This document shows positions 1-8,781 of a DNA stretch of 64,000 nucleotides, one piece after another. Source of the DNA: JACKAQ01 sp020634975 [NCBI: Calditrichia bacterium] (lineage in GTDB: Bacteria; Calditrichota; Calditrichia; RBG-13-44-9). Each line of letters opens with the position of its first letter. Within the stretch, counting starts at the first letter, position 1. The position numbers and the translations under genes were made by a program. The stretch covers positions 1 through 64,000 of the forward strand of contig JACKAQ010000005.1 in NCBI GenBank assembly GCA_020634975.1, given 5' to 3'. Below the pieces are notes generated by a model. That model made no database searches, had not been told where the DNA came from, and saw nothing but the letters and a program-made list of their open reading frames with translations.

Positions 1-105
1 GGGTGGGCAATTCCCCGGTATCACACACAATTGCCGGGGTTGAAGCAAATTTTTTTCGAAAACCCCTAACTTTTTGCTAAACATTCCGCGCCAGCTTCCG
101 AATAC

Positions 106-132
106 TTGATTCACATACACAAATATTATAAT
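106..132 (+). promoter_or_regulatory. Candidate sigma-70 promoter
   Basis: A perfect -10 hexamer TATAAT lies at 127-132. A -35-like TTGATT lies at 106-111, which gives a 15-base spacer; CTTGAT one base earlier gives 16. Transcription would start just before the GGAGG ribosome site of the gene at 152. The short spacer makes this less than ideal. Confidence 0.45.
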
Positions 133-151
133 CTAACACGGAGGTTTCACC

Positions 152-841
152 ATGGATATTCATCGCTTATTCAAGAACCCGTTTTCGGCTGCGCATATTA
201 CCCATCCGAAAATATTCAAGTTTGGTGAGGATCACATTCAGCGATTAAACGCCAACAATGTAGCGGCGGATTTGGCAGATACCATCACTGCCACCACAAA
301 CCTGTTCGATGATTTTGCAGCGGCGTTATCGGTTGAAGATAAAAGCTTCATCCGTCAGCAGGCGCTTACCCAAACAATGAACCAGACACTTGTCGATTTC
401 AAAAATGAGATTCGCCGTGAAGAGGGGTTGGTTCGTTCAATCTGGAGCGCCAATTCACCGGTGTATAAAGAGTTCTTTCCGCGCGGGATTACGGAGTATA
501 ACACCGCAAAGCTGTCCAATGCAGAAGTGCTGATGTCCCGTTTTGTCGCGACCGCAACGGATTATGTTGCCACATTGGGTCAACCATTTGTGGATAAGTT
601 CACTCAATTGCAAACGACATTCGTAGATGCCCGCAAAGCCCAGTTGCAGCAGTTTGGTGAGGTTGCCGAGGCGAAATCCGCCACCCGCGAAAAGCGGCAG
701 GTGCTGGAAACCCAACTGGTTCAAAACATTTATACATTGGGCATGAAATATCCCGCCAACCCGGATCGTGGCAAGGATTTTTTTGATATGTCCATCCTTC
801 GCCGCCCGAAGCGTGTGAAAAATGAAGCCGGTGAGGTGTAA
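152..841 (+). CDS. Hypothetical protein, helical, function unknown
   Basis: A protein of 229 residues with a strong start: GGAGG at 140-144 lies seven bases before ATG. I do not recognise the family. It has no signal peptide, membrane segment or cysteine motif. The composition, with long runs rich in A, L, Q, E and K and a charged region around residues 155-190, suggests an alpha-helical, partly coiled-coil soluble protein. The C-terminus carries a basic patch (RRPKRVK). It stands alone: it has its own promoter upstream and a bidirectional hairpin terminator downstream that separates it from the convergent kinase gene. Codon use and composition look like those of the neighbours. Confidence 0.75.
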   Translation: MDIHRLFKNPFSAAHITHPKIFKFGEDHIQRLNANNVAADLADTITATTNLFDDFAAALSVEDKSFIRQQALTQTMNQTLVDFKNEIRREEGLVRSIWSANSPVYKEFFPRGITEYNTAKLSNAEVLMSRFVATATDYVATLGQPFVDKFTQLQTTFVDARKAQLQQFGEVAEAKSATREKRQVLETQLVQNIYTLGMKYPANPDRGKDFFDMSILRRPKRVKNEAGEV

Positions 842-861
842 TTGAGGTTCATTGCGAAATT

Positions 862-911
862 GGGGATTCCTGCCTTCGCGACGAGTGCGCTCCTTCGGAG
901 CAGGAATGACG
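862..911. repeat. Hairpin-forming intergenic element, REP-like
   Basis: Inverted arms ATTCCTGC (866-873) and GCAGGAAT (900-907) enclose a smaller stem GCTCC/GGAGC (889-893 and 897-901). It has no T-tract, so it is not a simple terminator. The arrangement, an intergenic double palindrome with a GC-rich core, resembles dispersed extragenic repeats, but only this copy is seen in the window. Confidence 0.35.
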
Positions 912-921
912 GTGTAAACAG

Positions 922-952
922 AAAAGGCAGATCAAACGATCTGCCTTTTTTT
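922..952. terminator. Bidirectional rho-independent terminator
   Basis: Stem arms AAAAGGCAGATC (922-933) and GATCTGCCTTTT (938-949) with loop AAAC are followed by T residues to 952. Read on the minus strand it also ends in a T-run, so it can serve both the gene ending at 841 and the kinase gene ending at 976. Confidence 0.85.
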
Positions 953-975
953 ATTCGAAAATTGTCAAATGTGTG

Positions 976-3192
976 TTAAACGGAAAAGCCGTTGGCGTGG
1001 TAGTGCCCGTTCAGTGTGCCGACGGTGCGGAGCAGCTCCTGCCGGATTTTATCCATATTAAACGGTTTTTTGATGATCCCGTCGATGTGTCCGTTGGTTT
1101 TCAAAAATCCGTTGTCGATCTGGTTCCAGCCGGTAACGATAAACACCGGAATCGCCGGGTTAATGTCTTTCAGCTTCGCGGCGAGTTCCACGCCGTTGAC
1201 GTTCGGCATACTCAAATCGGCAAAAACCACATCGCAGCGGTGTTTCTGGAATTTCAGCACGGCTTCGTGGGCGCTGGCGGCGGTAATCACTTCGCAGCCT
1301 TCGTCTTCCAGCATTTCCGCGAGCGTTTCCCGAACGATGCCTTTGTCTTCAACCAGCAGTATCTTGTAGGATAGCGGCTGGAAGAATTCCGGTTTATCGT
1401 GTTGCGGCAAAATTTCATCGCCGGCGCAGGGCAGTTCAATCATAAAAATAGCGCCTTTACCGGGCGAAGAATCCACATGAATTGAGCCATGGTGTTTCTG
1501 GATGATTTCCCATGCGATGCTCAAACCCAGTCCGTTGCCGCGAGTGCCTTTGGTGGTAAAAAACGGTTCGAATACTTTGTCCTGAACTTCGTGGGGAATA
1601 CCGCTGCCGGTATCGCTGACGAAAATAACCACTTTGCCGTCTTTTACGGTGGTCTGGATGTTCAGTTTGCCGCCGTGCGGCATGGCGTCCAGCGCATTGT
1701 TGATGAGGTTGAGCATCACTTCGCGCAATGTGGTTGCGTCGCCTTTTACCGGTTTGATGCTGCCCAAATCCAGTTTCAGATGATAGTGAATGCCCTGCGA
1801 TTGCGCTTCTTCCTCAAATCGCGGACGGGCAATTTCTACCACTTCCTGCACCAATGTGTTGATGTTCAGCGTTTGCGCCACATCTTCCGCATCTTTCGCA
1901 ATTGAGTAGTTTTGGAGTCGCAAAATGCTGTTTGCGCCGTCTTTTGCGGTTTGCAGCAGCAATTCCAGATCGCGCTGGTGCGATGTGCCTTCCAGCTTTT
2001 TCTGCAATAACTGGGTTTTACCGATGATCACGCTGAGCAGGTTGTTCAAATTGTGCATGGTGCCGCTGGCCAGTTCGCCGAGCACTTTCATGCGTTCGAG
2101 GTGTTTGGTGTAATTCTGGTATTTGCGATTCTGTTCCGCCAGCGCTTTTTTCTCGATCAACTGGGTCATCACGTAAAAAATAAATTGATACATTTGCAGC
2201 TCATCCCGGTTAGGCTCGGTTGCGCGTTTGAGCAACACCACCCACGCGCCGAGATAGGCATCGTTCACCACAAACGGGAACAGCAGCAGCGATTTTGCGG
2301 ATAGTTGATCGAGTTGTTTGCCAAAACTGTCATACAAAAAATGGGCGACATGATGCTGCGGGATAAACAGCGGCGGCGTTTCGTTGAACACGTCGTCTTC
2401 CAGTGTTTCCAGCGCGGTTTGCAGCACAATGCCCGCTTCGTTGTAGGCGGGTTTGCCGTATTCTTCGGCGAGCAGCCGCCATTTTTTGGCGCGTTTTGCG
2501 CCCATGAACATGGCGGTGTACACCACGTCTTTCTGCTGCAATACGGCGTGTTGCAACTGCGTCAGCACATTTTTGACAGAGTTGCGGGCGTTACCTTTCG
2601 GCAACAGACCTTCGAATATTTTGTAATTGTCGCTTTTTTCGAGAATGTAATCGTGCAGATAGATATTTTCGGCGGCAAAGCTCATCATTCCCGCCATGCT
2701 GGTGAGAAATTGTTTGTCGTGCAGCCGGAAAAACTGACCGTCGCGATCGTCCCAAATAATCATCGCGCCCAGCGGTTTGCCGCGCACCAGCATCGGCACG
2801 CCAATCCAGGCGTGGGCGGGCGTTCCGTTGGCCAGCACACCCAAATCCCGGCAAAAATTGGGGTAATCGTTGGTGAGCACCGCTTGGCGTTTGGTCAATA
2901 AATAATGATATAATGTATTTTTCTGAACAAATTCGCCGGTCGGCGCCATGCGCTTTCCGGATTCATCATATTGAAATTTGGCGATGCGCTGAGGATTTTG
3001 GGTGAGAATAAATTCGATATGCTGCTCCCGGTACACCTTTCGCAACTCGTTGTAAAAGGTGTTGAGCGCAGATTTGAAATCTTTGCAATTGAACAACGCT
3101 TTGCTGAATTGCTCGAAATAGCTTAACAGTGTATCCGAGCCTTCTTTTTGCTTCAGCAAATGGTTGAGCGATGTAAACAGATCATTTTTCAT
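976..3192 (-). CDS. Hybrid sensor histidine kinase (GAF-GAF-HisKA-HATPase-REC)
   Basis: A cytosolic-looking hybrid kinase of 738 residues with no membrane segment. Two GAF-like regions lie at about 35-185 and 205-360. A DHp helix follows with the H-box SGTMHNLNNLLSVIIGK near residue 395. The ATPase domain shows an N-box (NLINNALDAMPHGG), a G1 box (DTGSGIP) and an F/G2 box (FFTTKGTRGNGLGLS). The C-terminal receiver holds the phospho-acceptor Asp in FADLSMP and a Lys in IKKPF. It probably senses a soluble ligand or redox signal and passes phosphate His to Asp within the protein or onward; the target is unknown. I chose ATG at 3192 because the only good promoter lies at 3244-3272, which overlaps the longer possible start at 3255. 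Confidence 0.9.
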   Translation of the reverse strand: MKNDLFTSLNHLLKQKEGSDTLLSYFEQFSKALFNCKDFKSALNTFYNELRKVYREQHIEFILTQNPQRIAKFQYDESGKRMAPTGEFVQKNTLYHYLLTKRQAVLTNDYPNFCRDLGVLANGTPAHAWIGVPMLVRGKPLGAMIIWDDRDGQFFRLHDKQFLTSMAGMMSFAAENIYLHDYILEKSDNYKIFEGLLPKGNARNSVKNVLTQLQHAVLQQKDVVYTAMFMGAKRAKKWRLLAEEYGKPAYNEAGIVLQTALETLEDDVFNETPPLFIPQHHVAHFLYDSFGKQLDQLSAKSLLLFPFVVNDAYLGAWVVLLKRATEPNRDELQMYQFIFYVMTQLIEKKALAEQNRKYQNYTKHLERMKVLGELASGTMHNLNNLLSVIIGKTQLLQKKLEGTSHQRDLELLLQTAKDGANSILRLQNYSIAKDAEDVAQTLNINTLVQEVVEIARPRFEEEAQSQGIHYHLKLDLGSIKPVKGDATTLREVMLNLINNALDAMPHGGKLNIQTTVKDGKVVIFVSDTGSGIPHEVQDKVFEPFFTTKGTRGNGLGLSIAWEIIQKHHGSIHVDSSPGKGAIFMIELPCAGDEILPQHDKPEFFQPLSYKILLVEDKGIVRETLAEMLEDEGCEVITAASAHEAVLKFQKHRCDVVFADLSMPNVNGVELAAKLKDINPAIPVFIVTGWNQIDNGFLKTNGHIDGIIKKPFNMDKIRQELLRTVGTLNGHYHANGFSV

Positions 3193-3243
3193 GATACGTC
3201 TGCCGTTTCCCTCAAAATTAGATAACTCCGCACTAATAAATAA

Positions 3244-3272
3244 ATTATAGCGCAAATTTCGGGTGAATGCAA
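3244..3272 (-). promoter_or_regulatory. Sigma-70 promoter of the hybrid kinase gene
   Basis: On the minus strand, -35 TTGCAT (3267-3272) and a perfect -10 TATAAT (3244-3249) are separated by exactly 17 bases. The predicted transcript begins near 3237, about 45 bases before the chosen ATG at 3192. Confidence 0.65.
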
Positions 3273-3302
3273 GGCATATCTATTCGCCAAATTAAATTGA
3301 AA

Positions 3303-5012
3303 TCAGTAGCCGACTGCGCCGCCATCGGGACTGCGGGGATCGGACGCGCCGATGCGCAAGCCGCTTTCCGGATCGATAATGATGCCCATCGCGCGACCCT
3401 GCGTGCGATACCAACTGATCTCGTGTCCCATCGCTTCCAGTTTTTCGATGGCATCTGCACCAACGCCCCATTTTTCGATGCGGATGGTTGCCGGCAACCA
3501 TTGGTGGTGAAACCGCGGTGCGTCGATCGCTTCAAAAATATTCATATCGAAATCGACAACGTTTAAAATGGTCTGCAAAACGGTGTTGATAATGGTGCGT
3601 CCGCCCGGACTGCCGGTAACCATAAAATTTTTGCCGTCTTTGGAAACGATGGTCGGGGTCATGCTGGAGAGCATGCGTTTTTCCGGCTGGACGAGGTTGG
3701 GATTTGTGCCGATCAATCCGCGGCTGTTGGTTAATCCGGGAACGGGATTAAAATCCCCCATTTCGTTGTTTAGCAGAAAACCGGCACCGTTCAAAACGAT
3801 GCGCGAGCCGTAATAATATTCCAGCGTGTAGGTGTTGGAAACGGCGTTGCCCTGCGCATCCACCACCGAGTAATGGGTGGTCTCTTCCGATTCGTAATCC
3901 CATTCAAAGCTGCTGGAATCGCTGACACTGGCTTTGTCCGCAGCGATGCTTTTGCGCAACTCGTCGGCAAATGCCTGCGAAATGAGTTTGTCCACGGGCA
4001 TATCCGGGTTGAAATCCGGGTCACCGAGATGCGCGGCACGCTGGTTGAATCCCCGGCGCATTGCTTCGGTTACGGTGTGCACATATTGGGCGGAGTTGTG
4101 CCCCATCGATTGCAAATCGTAGCCTTCCAGAATGTTCAGCATGATGCCCAGGGTAATGCCGCCGGAACTGGGCGGGCTCATCGAATGAATGGTGTAGCCG
4201 CGATAGTCAACCTCAATCAAATCAAGAAGTTGTGCTTCGTAATCCGCCAGATCCGCTTTGGTGATCATCCCGCCGTTGGCTTTCATTTCGCGCTCAAAAA
4301 TGTCTGCGGTTTCACCTTTGTAAAATCCGTCCCGACCGTGTTTGGCAATGCGTTTCAGTGTTTTTGCCAAATCCGGCTGTTTCCAGGTATCGCCCATGCG
4401 ATAATATGTGCCGTCTTTTTTGTAAAATTGTTTTTCGGAGCCGGGATATTTGCGGAAATCATCTTCGAGATTGATGAAATTACGTTCCAGTCCGTAGCTG
4501 AGGGTGAAACCTTTTTCCGCCAGTTCGATAGCGGGTTTGATGACATCCTTCAGTTTCATGGTGCCGTATTTTTCCAGAGCGAGGGTTAATCCGGCAACGG
4601 TTCCGGGCACGCCAACCGCCAGATAGCCGTCGTGGTTCAACCCGCGAATGAGTTCGCCGTTTTCATCGAGATACATTTTTTCGTGCGCAGCCTTCGGCGC
4701 TTTTTCGCGATAATTGACGCCAACGCTGGTGCCGTCTGCCATGCGGATCACCATAAATCCACCGCCGCCAATGTTCCCGGCGCCGGGATTGACCACCGCC
4801 AGTGCAAAACCGGTTGCGACGGCTGCATCTATCGCATTACCGCCCTTTTTGAGGATTTCCATTCCCACATTCGATGCGATAGCGTGGGTGGAAACCACCA
4901 TGCCGTGTTTGGCATAAACCGGCCACTTTTGGGCGAATGCCGGATGGCTGTTCACGGTTATCAGCGCAATAAAAGTGAACGTTATATTTAAATACAATGC
5001 CCGATTTTTCAT
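3303..5012 (-). CDS. ggt: Gamma-glutamyltranspeptidase precursor
   Basis: A precursor of 569 residues, close to the E. coli enzyme (580). The family cleaves gamma-glutamyl bonds of glutathione and related peptides and autoprocesses into two subunits. The N-terminus is a Sec signal peptide ending near NSHPAFA (residue 28), so the enzyme is exported to the periplasm. The processing/catalytic Thr is the first Thr of TTHYSVVD, near residue 378, which becomes the N-terminus of the small subunit. Downstream the oxyanion and substrate motifs LSSMTPTIV and TGSPGGRTI are intact. The start at 5012 follows AGGAG with good spacing; a longer frame to 5129 runs upstream through the predicted promoter and is rejected. 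It appears monocistronic. Confidence 0.95.
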   Translation of the reverse strand: MKNRALYLNITFTFIALITVNSHPAFAQKWPVYAKHGMVVSTHAIASNVGMEILKKGGNAIDAAVATGFALAVVNPGAGNIGGGGFMVIRMADGTSVGVNYREKAPKAAHEKMYLDENGELIRGLNHDGYLAVGVPGTVAGLTLALEKYGTMKLKDVIKPAIELAEKGFTLSYGLERNFINLEDDFRKYPGSEKQFYKKDGTYYRMGDTWKQPDLAKTLKRIAKHGRDGFYKGETADIFEREMKANGGMITKADLADYEAQLLDLIEVDYRGYTIHSMSPPSSGGITLGIMLNILEGYDLQSMGHNSAQYVHTVTEAMRRGFNQRAAHLGDPDFNPDMPVDKLISQAFADELRKSIAADKASVSDSSSFEWDYESEETTHYSVVDAQGNAVSNTYTLEYYYGSRIVLNGAGFLLNNEMGDFNPVPGLTNSRGLIGTNPNLVQPEKRMLSSMTPTIVSKDGKNFMVTGSPGGRTIINTVLQTILNVVDFDMNIFEAIDAPRFHHQWLPATIRIEKWGVGADAIEKLEAMGHEISWYRTQGRAMGIIIDPESGLRIGASDPRSPDGGAVGY

Positions 5013-5053
5013 CTTTACTCCTGCGTCGCTATTTTCAATATTTTTTTCAATAA

Positions 5054-5084
5054 GGATTGTAAACAATCCGGATAAAACAAACAA
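5054..5084 (-). promoter_or_regulatory. Candidate ggt promoter with overlapping operator-like palindrome
   Basis: On the minus strand, -35 TTGTTT (5079-5084) and -10 TACAAT (5056-5061) have 17-base spacing. The -10 lies inside an inverted repeat GGATTG-N4-CAATCC at 5054-5069, so a dimeric repressor could bind there. Regulation is inferred only from the layout. Confidence 0.45.
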
Positions 5085-5368
5085 ATGCATTATTAGCTGA
5101 AATGCCAATTTTGTGGACAACCCGGGCATCTGAATAAATTTTTACATATTTTTAAATTAAATTCATTTTACCAATTGATGCATTTCACCTTTTGAATGCA
5201 AAATTATCCTTATTATTGACCGGATGTTCAGACGATGTGAAATTTTTTGTAAATCAATATCAGATTATAACTTGTATTGATGAAAATGGCGGTTATTTTG
5301 GTGGTGTATTTTCGTCGCGGAAAATGACATCAAATGCAAAAAATCGATTAACGGTAGCCAAAAAACAT

Positions 5369-5397
5369 TTCACTTTCGCGAAAATTTATCCTATATT
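5369..5397 (+). promoter_or_regulatory. Candidate promoter of the MglA-type signalling operon
   Basis: -35 TTCACT (5369-5374) and -10 TATATT (5392-5397) are 17 bases apart, ending 34 bases before the ATG at 5432. This favours that ATG over the in-frame extension that begins at 5192. Confidence 0.45.
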
Positions 5398-5431
5398 TCG
5401 CGCTCATTTCAACAAACAGGTGCAATTTTTA

Positions 5432-6664
5432 ATGACCTCTCGGCTGCAAAAGCACAAACAAATAGTGTCAATGTTGAACTCCCGGCACGATGCACCTTTC
5501 CCAGAATCTGAGCAGCCACCGGCAAATGTTGCAGAAAATCCCGCGAATTCTTCATTGTTACGACAGGTTTTTGAATTCCACCGCAGCATGGTTCAAAACC
5601 TCAATTCGGGATTGTTGACCATCGATTTGGCAGGTGAAATTATTTTCGCCAACAAAGTTGCTGCCCGGCTATTGGGGCTGGAAGTTAGTGATTTGCTCGG
5701 CAAAAAAGTGGTGGATCTGTTCAATAAAAGTGAAGATGGCGAAGCTTTTTTGCGCGAATGCACCCGCCGCGGCCAGCGCATTGACGAGTGGGAAGCGCAG
5801 CTGTTTCATCCGCAATATCGGCAAATCACCGTTGGCATCGATGCCGCATATATGGAAGATACGCGCAATAGTTTTCAAGGTATCGTGTTATTATTGCGTA
5901 ACTTAACAGAAGTAATGGAAATGCGCAATCAGGTGAAGCGCATGGAGCAACTGGCGTTGCTCGGCGAAATGGCAGCCGGTTTGGCGCACGAAGTTCGCAA
6001 TCCCCTGGCTGGCATTAAAGCCACCGCGCAATTGCTGGAAGAAGATGACGAACTCGACGCGATGAAACGCGAAACGCTGAAACGGCTGATCCGCGAAGTG
6101 GACAAAGCCAATCATCGCGTTAGCGAATTTCTGAAATTCGCCAGACCCAATCGCGCAAAAGCGGATTTTCATCAGGTTCGAGAAATTGTGGAAAATACCC
6201 TGCACTTTCTCGATGCCAAAATGCAATGGCAAAAAATAACCGCAACAACTGCCGTGCCCGAAACGCTGGCACCGGTTTTTGTGGATAAAACGCAAATTGA
6301 ACAGGTGCTGCTTAACCTGTTTATCAACGCAATGGACGCCATGCCGAATGGCGGGCAGTTACACATTTCCGCCAAACCGCGGGCGATACGGGCCGGGAAA
6401 CGGGCCAATCGCCACGGGGTTGTGGCGCAACAGCAGCAAAGTTTCATTGAAATTTCGGTCCGGGATTCCGGCGAGGGAATCGCCAAAGAAAATCTCGGAC
6501 AAATTTTTCGTCCGTTTTTCACAACCAAAATTACCGGCGTTGGATTGGGATTAGCCATCTGCAGCCGGCTGGTTGAAGAAAATCGCGGTAAAATAGATGT
6601 TCTCAGTCACATCGGAAAAGGCACAACGATTATATTAGCGTTGCCGGCTTTTGCAGCCGGCTGA
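5432..6664 (+). CDS. PAS-domain sensor histidine kinase, NtrB-like
   Basis: A soluble kinase of 410 residues. A PAS domain (about 60-180) contains LTIDLAGEIIFANKVAARLL. A short coiled linker precedes the DHp H-box LLGEMAAGLAHEVRNPLAGI, the phospho-accepting form typical of the NtrB group. The ATPase domain has the N-box NLFINAMDAMPNGG, G1 RDSGEGI and a G2 segment TGVGLGLAI. There is no membrane segment, so the signal is probably cytosolic. It is the first gene of a same-strand run ending with an MglA-type GTPase at 10782 and is followed directly by a lone receiver, its likely partner. The frame is open back to 5192, but that extension has no domain features and precedes the promoter. Confidence 0.9.
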   Translation: MTSRLQKHKQIVSMLNSRHDAPFPESEQPPANVAENPANSSLLRQVFEFHRSMVQNLNSGLLTIDLAGEIIFANKVAARLLGLEVSDLLGKKVVDLFNKSEDGEAFLRECTRRGQRIDEWEAQLFHPQYRQITVGIDAAYMEDTRNSFQGIVLLLRNLTEVMEMRNQVKRMEQLALLGEMAAGLAHEVRNPLAGIKATAQLLEEDDELDAMKRETLKRLIREVDKANHRVSEFLKFARPNRAKADFHQVREIVENTLHFLDAKMQWQKITATTAVPETLAPVFVDKTQIEQVLLNLFINAMDAMPNGGQLHISAKPRAIRAGKRANRHGVVAQQQQSFIEISVRDSGEGIAKENLGQIFRPFFTTKITGVGLGLAICSRLVEENRGKIDVLSHIGKGTTIILALPAFAAG

Positions 6665-6737
6665 TGTGTATCCGGTTGTGGCAGAACAAAAATATAAACG
6701 CAGCGCGTGCGCAATCATTCGCCTGCAATGAAAATTG

Positions 6738-7133
6738 ATGCAAAACGAAAGTTTTTCCATGAATCCGGGTAAACGGTTATTGATCGTAGATGATGAAGAA
6801 ACGCTGACATTCAGTTTGTATCAGGCGTTCATCAAAGCGCCGATCGAATGCGAAGTGCTCACAGCTTCATCCGGCGAAGAAGCGTTGGAAAAAGTTCAGG
6901 ATAACCCATTTGATCTGGTTATTACCGATTTGGCAATGCCGGGACTCAACGGTTTGGAACTGCTGCGCTGGCTGAAAAAACACCAGCCTGCAACGCAAGT
7001 GGTGATCATCACCGCGTACGGAACCGATGAACGCCGGGATGCCGCAATGGAATTGGGCGCCGAAGGATATAAGGAAAAACCATTTGATATTCATGAAATG
7101 CGCACAATGGTGATCAACATGCTCAGGGAATAA
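6738..7133 (+). CDS. Single-domain response regulator (CheY-like)
   Basis: A protein of 131 residues consisting of a receiver domain only. The acidic pair lies in LLIVDDEE, the phospho-acceptor Asp in VITDLAMPGLNG, the switch Thr in VVIITAYG and the Lys in YKEKPFD. It lacks a DNA-binding or enzymatic output, so it must act through a protein partner or a phosphorelay. The gene follows the NtrB-like kinase, and the next ORF starts on the base after its stop, which implies translational coupling to the PATAN protein. A second ATG at 6759 (MNPGKR) is an equally possible start. The most economical reading is that kinase 5432 phosphorylates this protein, which then acts on the roadblock/GTPase components downstream. 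Confidence 0.88.
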   Translation: MQNESFSMNPGKRLLIVDDEETLTFSLYQAFIKAPIECEVLTASSGEEALEKVQDNPFDLVITDLAMPGLNGLELLRWLKKHQPATQVVIITAYGTDERRDAAMELGAEGYKEKPFDIHEMRTMVINMLRE

Positions 7134-7793
7134 ATGGCTTTAGTTGGAAACCTGAAAGACTTGAAGCTGGCAAATATTATCCAGATCAATTGTATCGAAC
7201 GTAATACTGCCCGCGTCGTCGTCAGATCAAAAGAATTGAATGGCCTGATTTATTTCGCAGATGGCGGAATTGTTCATGCCGAATACGGATTGTTTATCGG
7301 TGAACGCGCCGTGCACGAAATGCTTGCGCTTTCGACCGGTGATTTCAAGGTTGAATCCGATGTGGAAGCGCCGCGCCGCTCTATCCAGCAACCCTGGAAT
7401 TCTATTGTGCTGGAAGGATTGCGGCTGCTGGATGAAAAACGGGAATTTGGCGAACCGTTGCCGCGGCAACTGCTGGATACCCTTTCGGGAATCAAAAATA
7501 TCAATAATTTTTTTGTGCTGAATTACAACGGACAAATTATTGAAGGCAGTGCGCAACGACCGATACATCCCATAACGTTGACTTTTGTGTGGTATAAACT
7601 GAAGAAAATGCTGAACCTGTTTTATACGGATAAATTTCAATATGTCGCATTAACCAAACCGGACGGCTATTATTTTGTGTTCGAACATCGCCCGAATCTG
7701 GTGGTTATCGAAACCAATTTTCATGTGATCATCCCGGATTTTGCGCAGGATATTCGCAAAATCATACAAAAAATGCAAAATGGCAACAAATAA
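7134..7793 (+). CDS. PATAN (DUF4388) protein with roadblock-like C-terminus
   Basis: A protein of 219 residues. The first 100 or so match the PATAN/DUF4388 pattern: MALVGNLKDLKLANIIQ, then a strand-rich part with GLIYFADGGIVHAEYG and GERAVHEMLALSTGDF. The family is known from bacterial signalling proteins, often beside receivers and MglA-type GTPases. The C-terminal half (LSGIKNINNFFVLNYNGQII and on) looks like a roadblock/LC7 fold, which often contacts small GTPases; this part is inferred. ATG abuts the stop of the receiver gene, so the two are probably made in matched amounts. No membrane segment is seen. Confidence 0.8.
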   Translation: MALVGNLKDLKLANIIQINCIERNTARVVVRSKELNGLIYFADGGIVHAEYGLFIGERAVHEMLALSTGDFKVESDVEAPRRSIQQPWNSIVLEGLRLLDEKREFGEPLPRQLLDTLSGIKNINNFFVLNYNGQIIEGSAQRPIHPITLTFVWYKLKKMLNLFYTDKFQYVALTKPDGYYFVFEHRPNLVVIETNFHVIIPDFAQDIRKIIQKMQNGNK

Positions 7794-7813
7794 CACCGGA
7801 GTACGCCAAACAC

Positions 7814-8260
7814 GTGATACGCCAATTTTTTCTACAGGTTATCGAGCAAAAAGGCACCGAAGCCATCGGCATATTCAGTCACGATGGCAAAATGCTCGAT
7901 AGCTGGCTTGCCTCCGGAAGCAGCGATAACGTGTTGAAAGATTTGGGTGAAACATTTTTACATATTTACAGCGTGCTCAGTCGACCGGATATGGCGGAAT
8001 TAAAAGAAATCCAGATTTCTTTTGACAAAGGAATGGTGTTTGCGCGCGCGTCCGAACGATTTTATCTGCTGGTTATTCAGCGCCATAATGCCAATCCCAA
8101 TCTGATTCGCATGGCTGCCAATTGCGGCATTCATGAACTGGAAAATCATCGAAAAGGGCAGCGGATGATTCGCAAATTGCCCGAACAGTCGTTATCAAAA
8201 AAACATTTCAACGAACTGGATGAAGTTGAAAAAATTATGCTGGATCATATAATGAGGTAA
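7814..8260 (+). CDS. Roadblock/LC7-like protein
   Basis: A protein of 148 residues starting at GTG after CCGGAG. The first 110 residues have the alternating helix/strand pattern of the roadblock/LC7 (MglB-like) fold: VIEQKGTEAIGIFSHDGKML at the start and MVFARASERFYLLVIQ in the middle. The tail is charged and helical. Roadblock proteins dimerise and commonly act as GTPase-activating or scaffold partners of MglA-type GTPases; one such GTPase is encoded at 10198 in the same run. The sequence is divergent from MglB, so the fold is likely and the specific role is inferred. Confidence 0.65.
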   Translation: MIRQFFLQVIEQKGTEAIGIFSHDGKMLDSWLASGSSDNVLKDLGETFLHIYSVLSRPDMAELKEIQISFDKGMVFARASERFYLLVIQRHNANPNLIRMAANCGIHELENHRKGQRMIRKLPEQSLSKKHFNELDEVEKIMLDHIMR

Positions 8261-8263
8261 GCG

Positions 8264-8764
8264 ATGCAGGAAAGCAGATTACAAACGATCGAACCGGATA
8301 TGGTGTTTGAAATGTCCGTTGAAAAACCGACAGAAACCTTACCTTTAAAAACGTATGAATGGGCGATTATTACCCAATTAAACGGCGAAAAAACGGTTGG
8401 GCAAATCGGGGAAATACTATCGCTAACTTCTGAAGAAACAAAAGCTTATTTTGACAGATTGACCGCTTACGGATTGTTGAAGCTGGTCGGTAAACCACTT
8501 GAGCAACAACCCATTCCGGCAGAATGGTTTGAGGAGTTGACGTACGAATTAACCCTTGCTGTCGGTCCGGTTGCCGAGTTTATTATTGAAGAATGTTTGA
8601 TGGAAATGCGACGTTCCCAACGCAATCTCGAACAAAACCTTTTTATTACACTGGTCGATTGGGTCAGCAGGGAAATTTCAAATGAAAACCGGCGATATGA
8701 ATTTTTGAGAAAATTGATCGGTTTTATCAATCATCATCAACAAGAATTGAAAAGCAGGAAATAA
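8264..8764 (+). CDS. Winged-helix-like signalling accessory protein
   Basis: A protein of 166 residues. Residues 25-75 (KTYEWAIITQLNGEKTVGQI and on, ending GLLKLVG) match the winged-helix tail found at the end of many PATAN/DUF4388 proteins, here as a separate protein. The C-terminal half contains VGPVAEFIIEECLMEMRRSQ; a similar helical module occurs at the ends of some signalling kinases (a DUF8082-like resemblance I cannot confirm). It begins four bases after the roadblock gene, so co-expression is very likely. I expect protein-protein contacts within this GTPase module rather than DNA binding, but the sequence does not settle that. Confidence 0.55.
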   Translation: MQESRLQTIEPDMVFEMSVEKPTETLPLKTYEWAIITQLNGEKTVGQIGEILSLTSEETKAYFDRLTAYGLLKLVGKPLEQQPIPAEWFEELTYELTLAVGPVAEFIIEECLMEMRRSQRNLEQNLFITLVDWVSREISNENRRYEFLRKLIGFINHHQQELKSRK

Positions 8765-8781
8765 ACACAGGGAACGCGCAA

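Noticed and set aside
3873-4589. Open frame of about 238 codons on the plus strand
   Set aside because: Antisense to ggt; the ggt frame has all catalytic motifs, this one has none.
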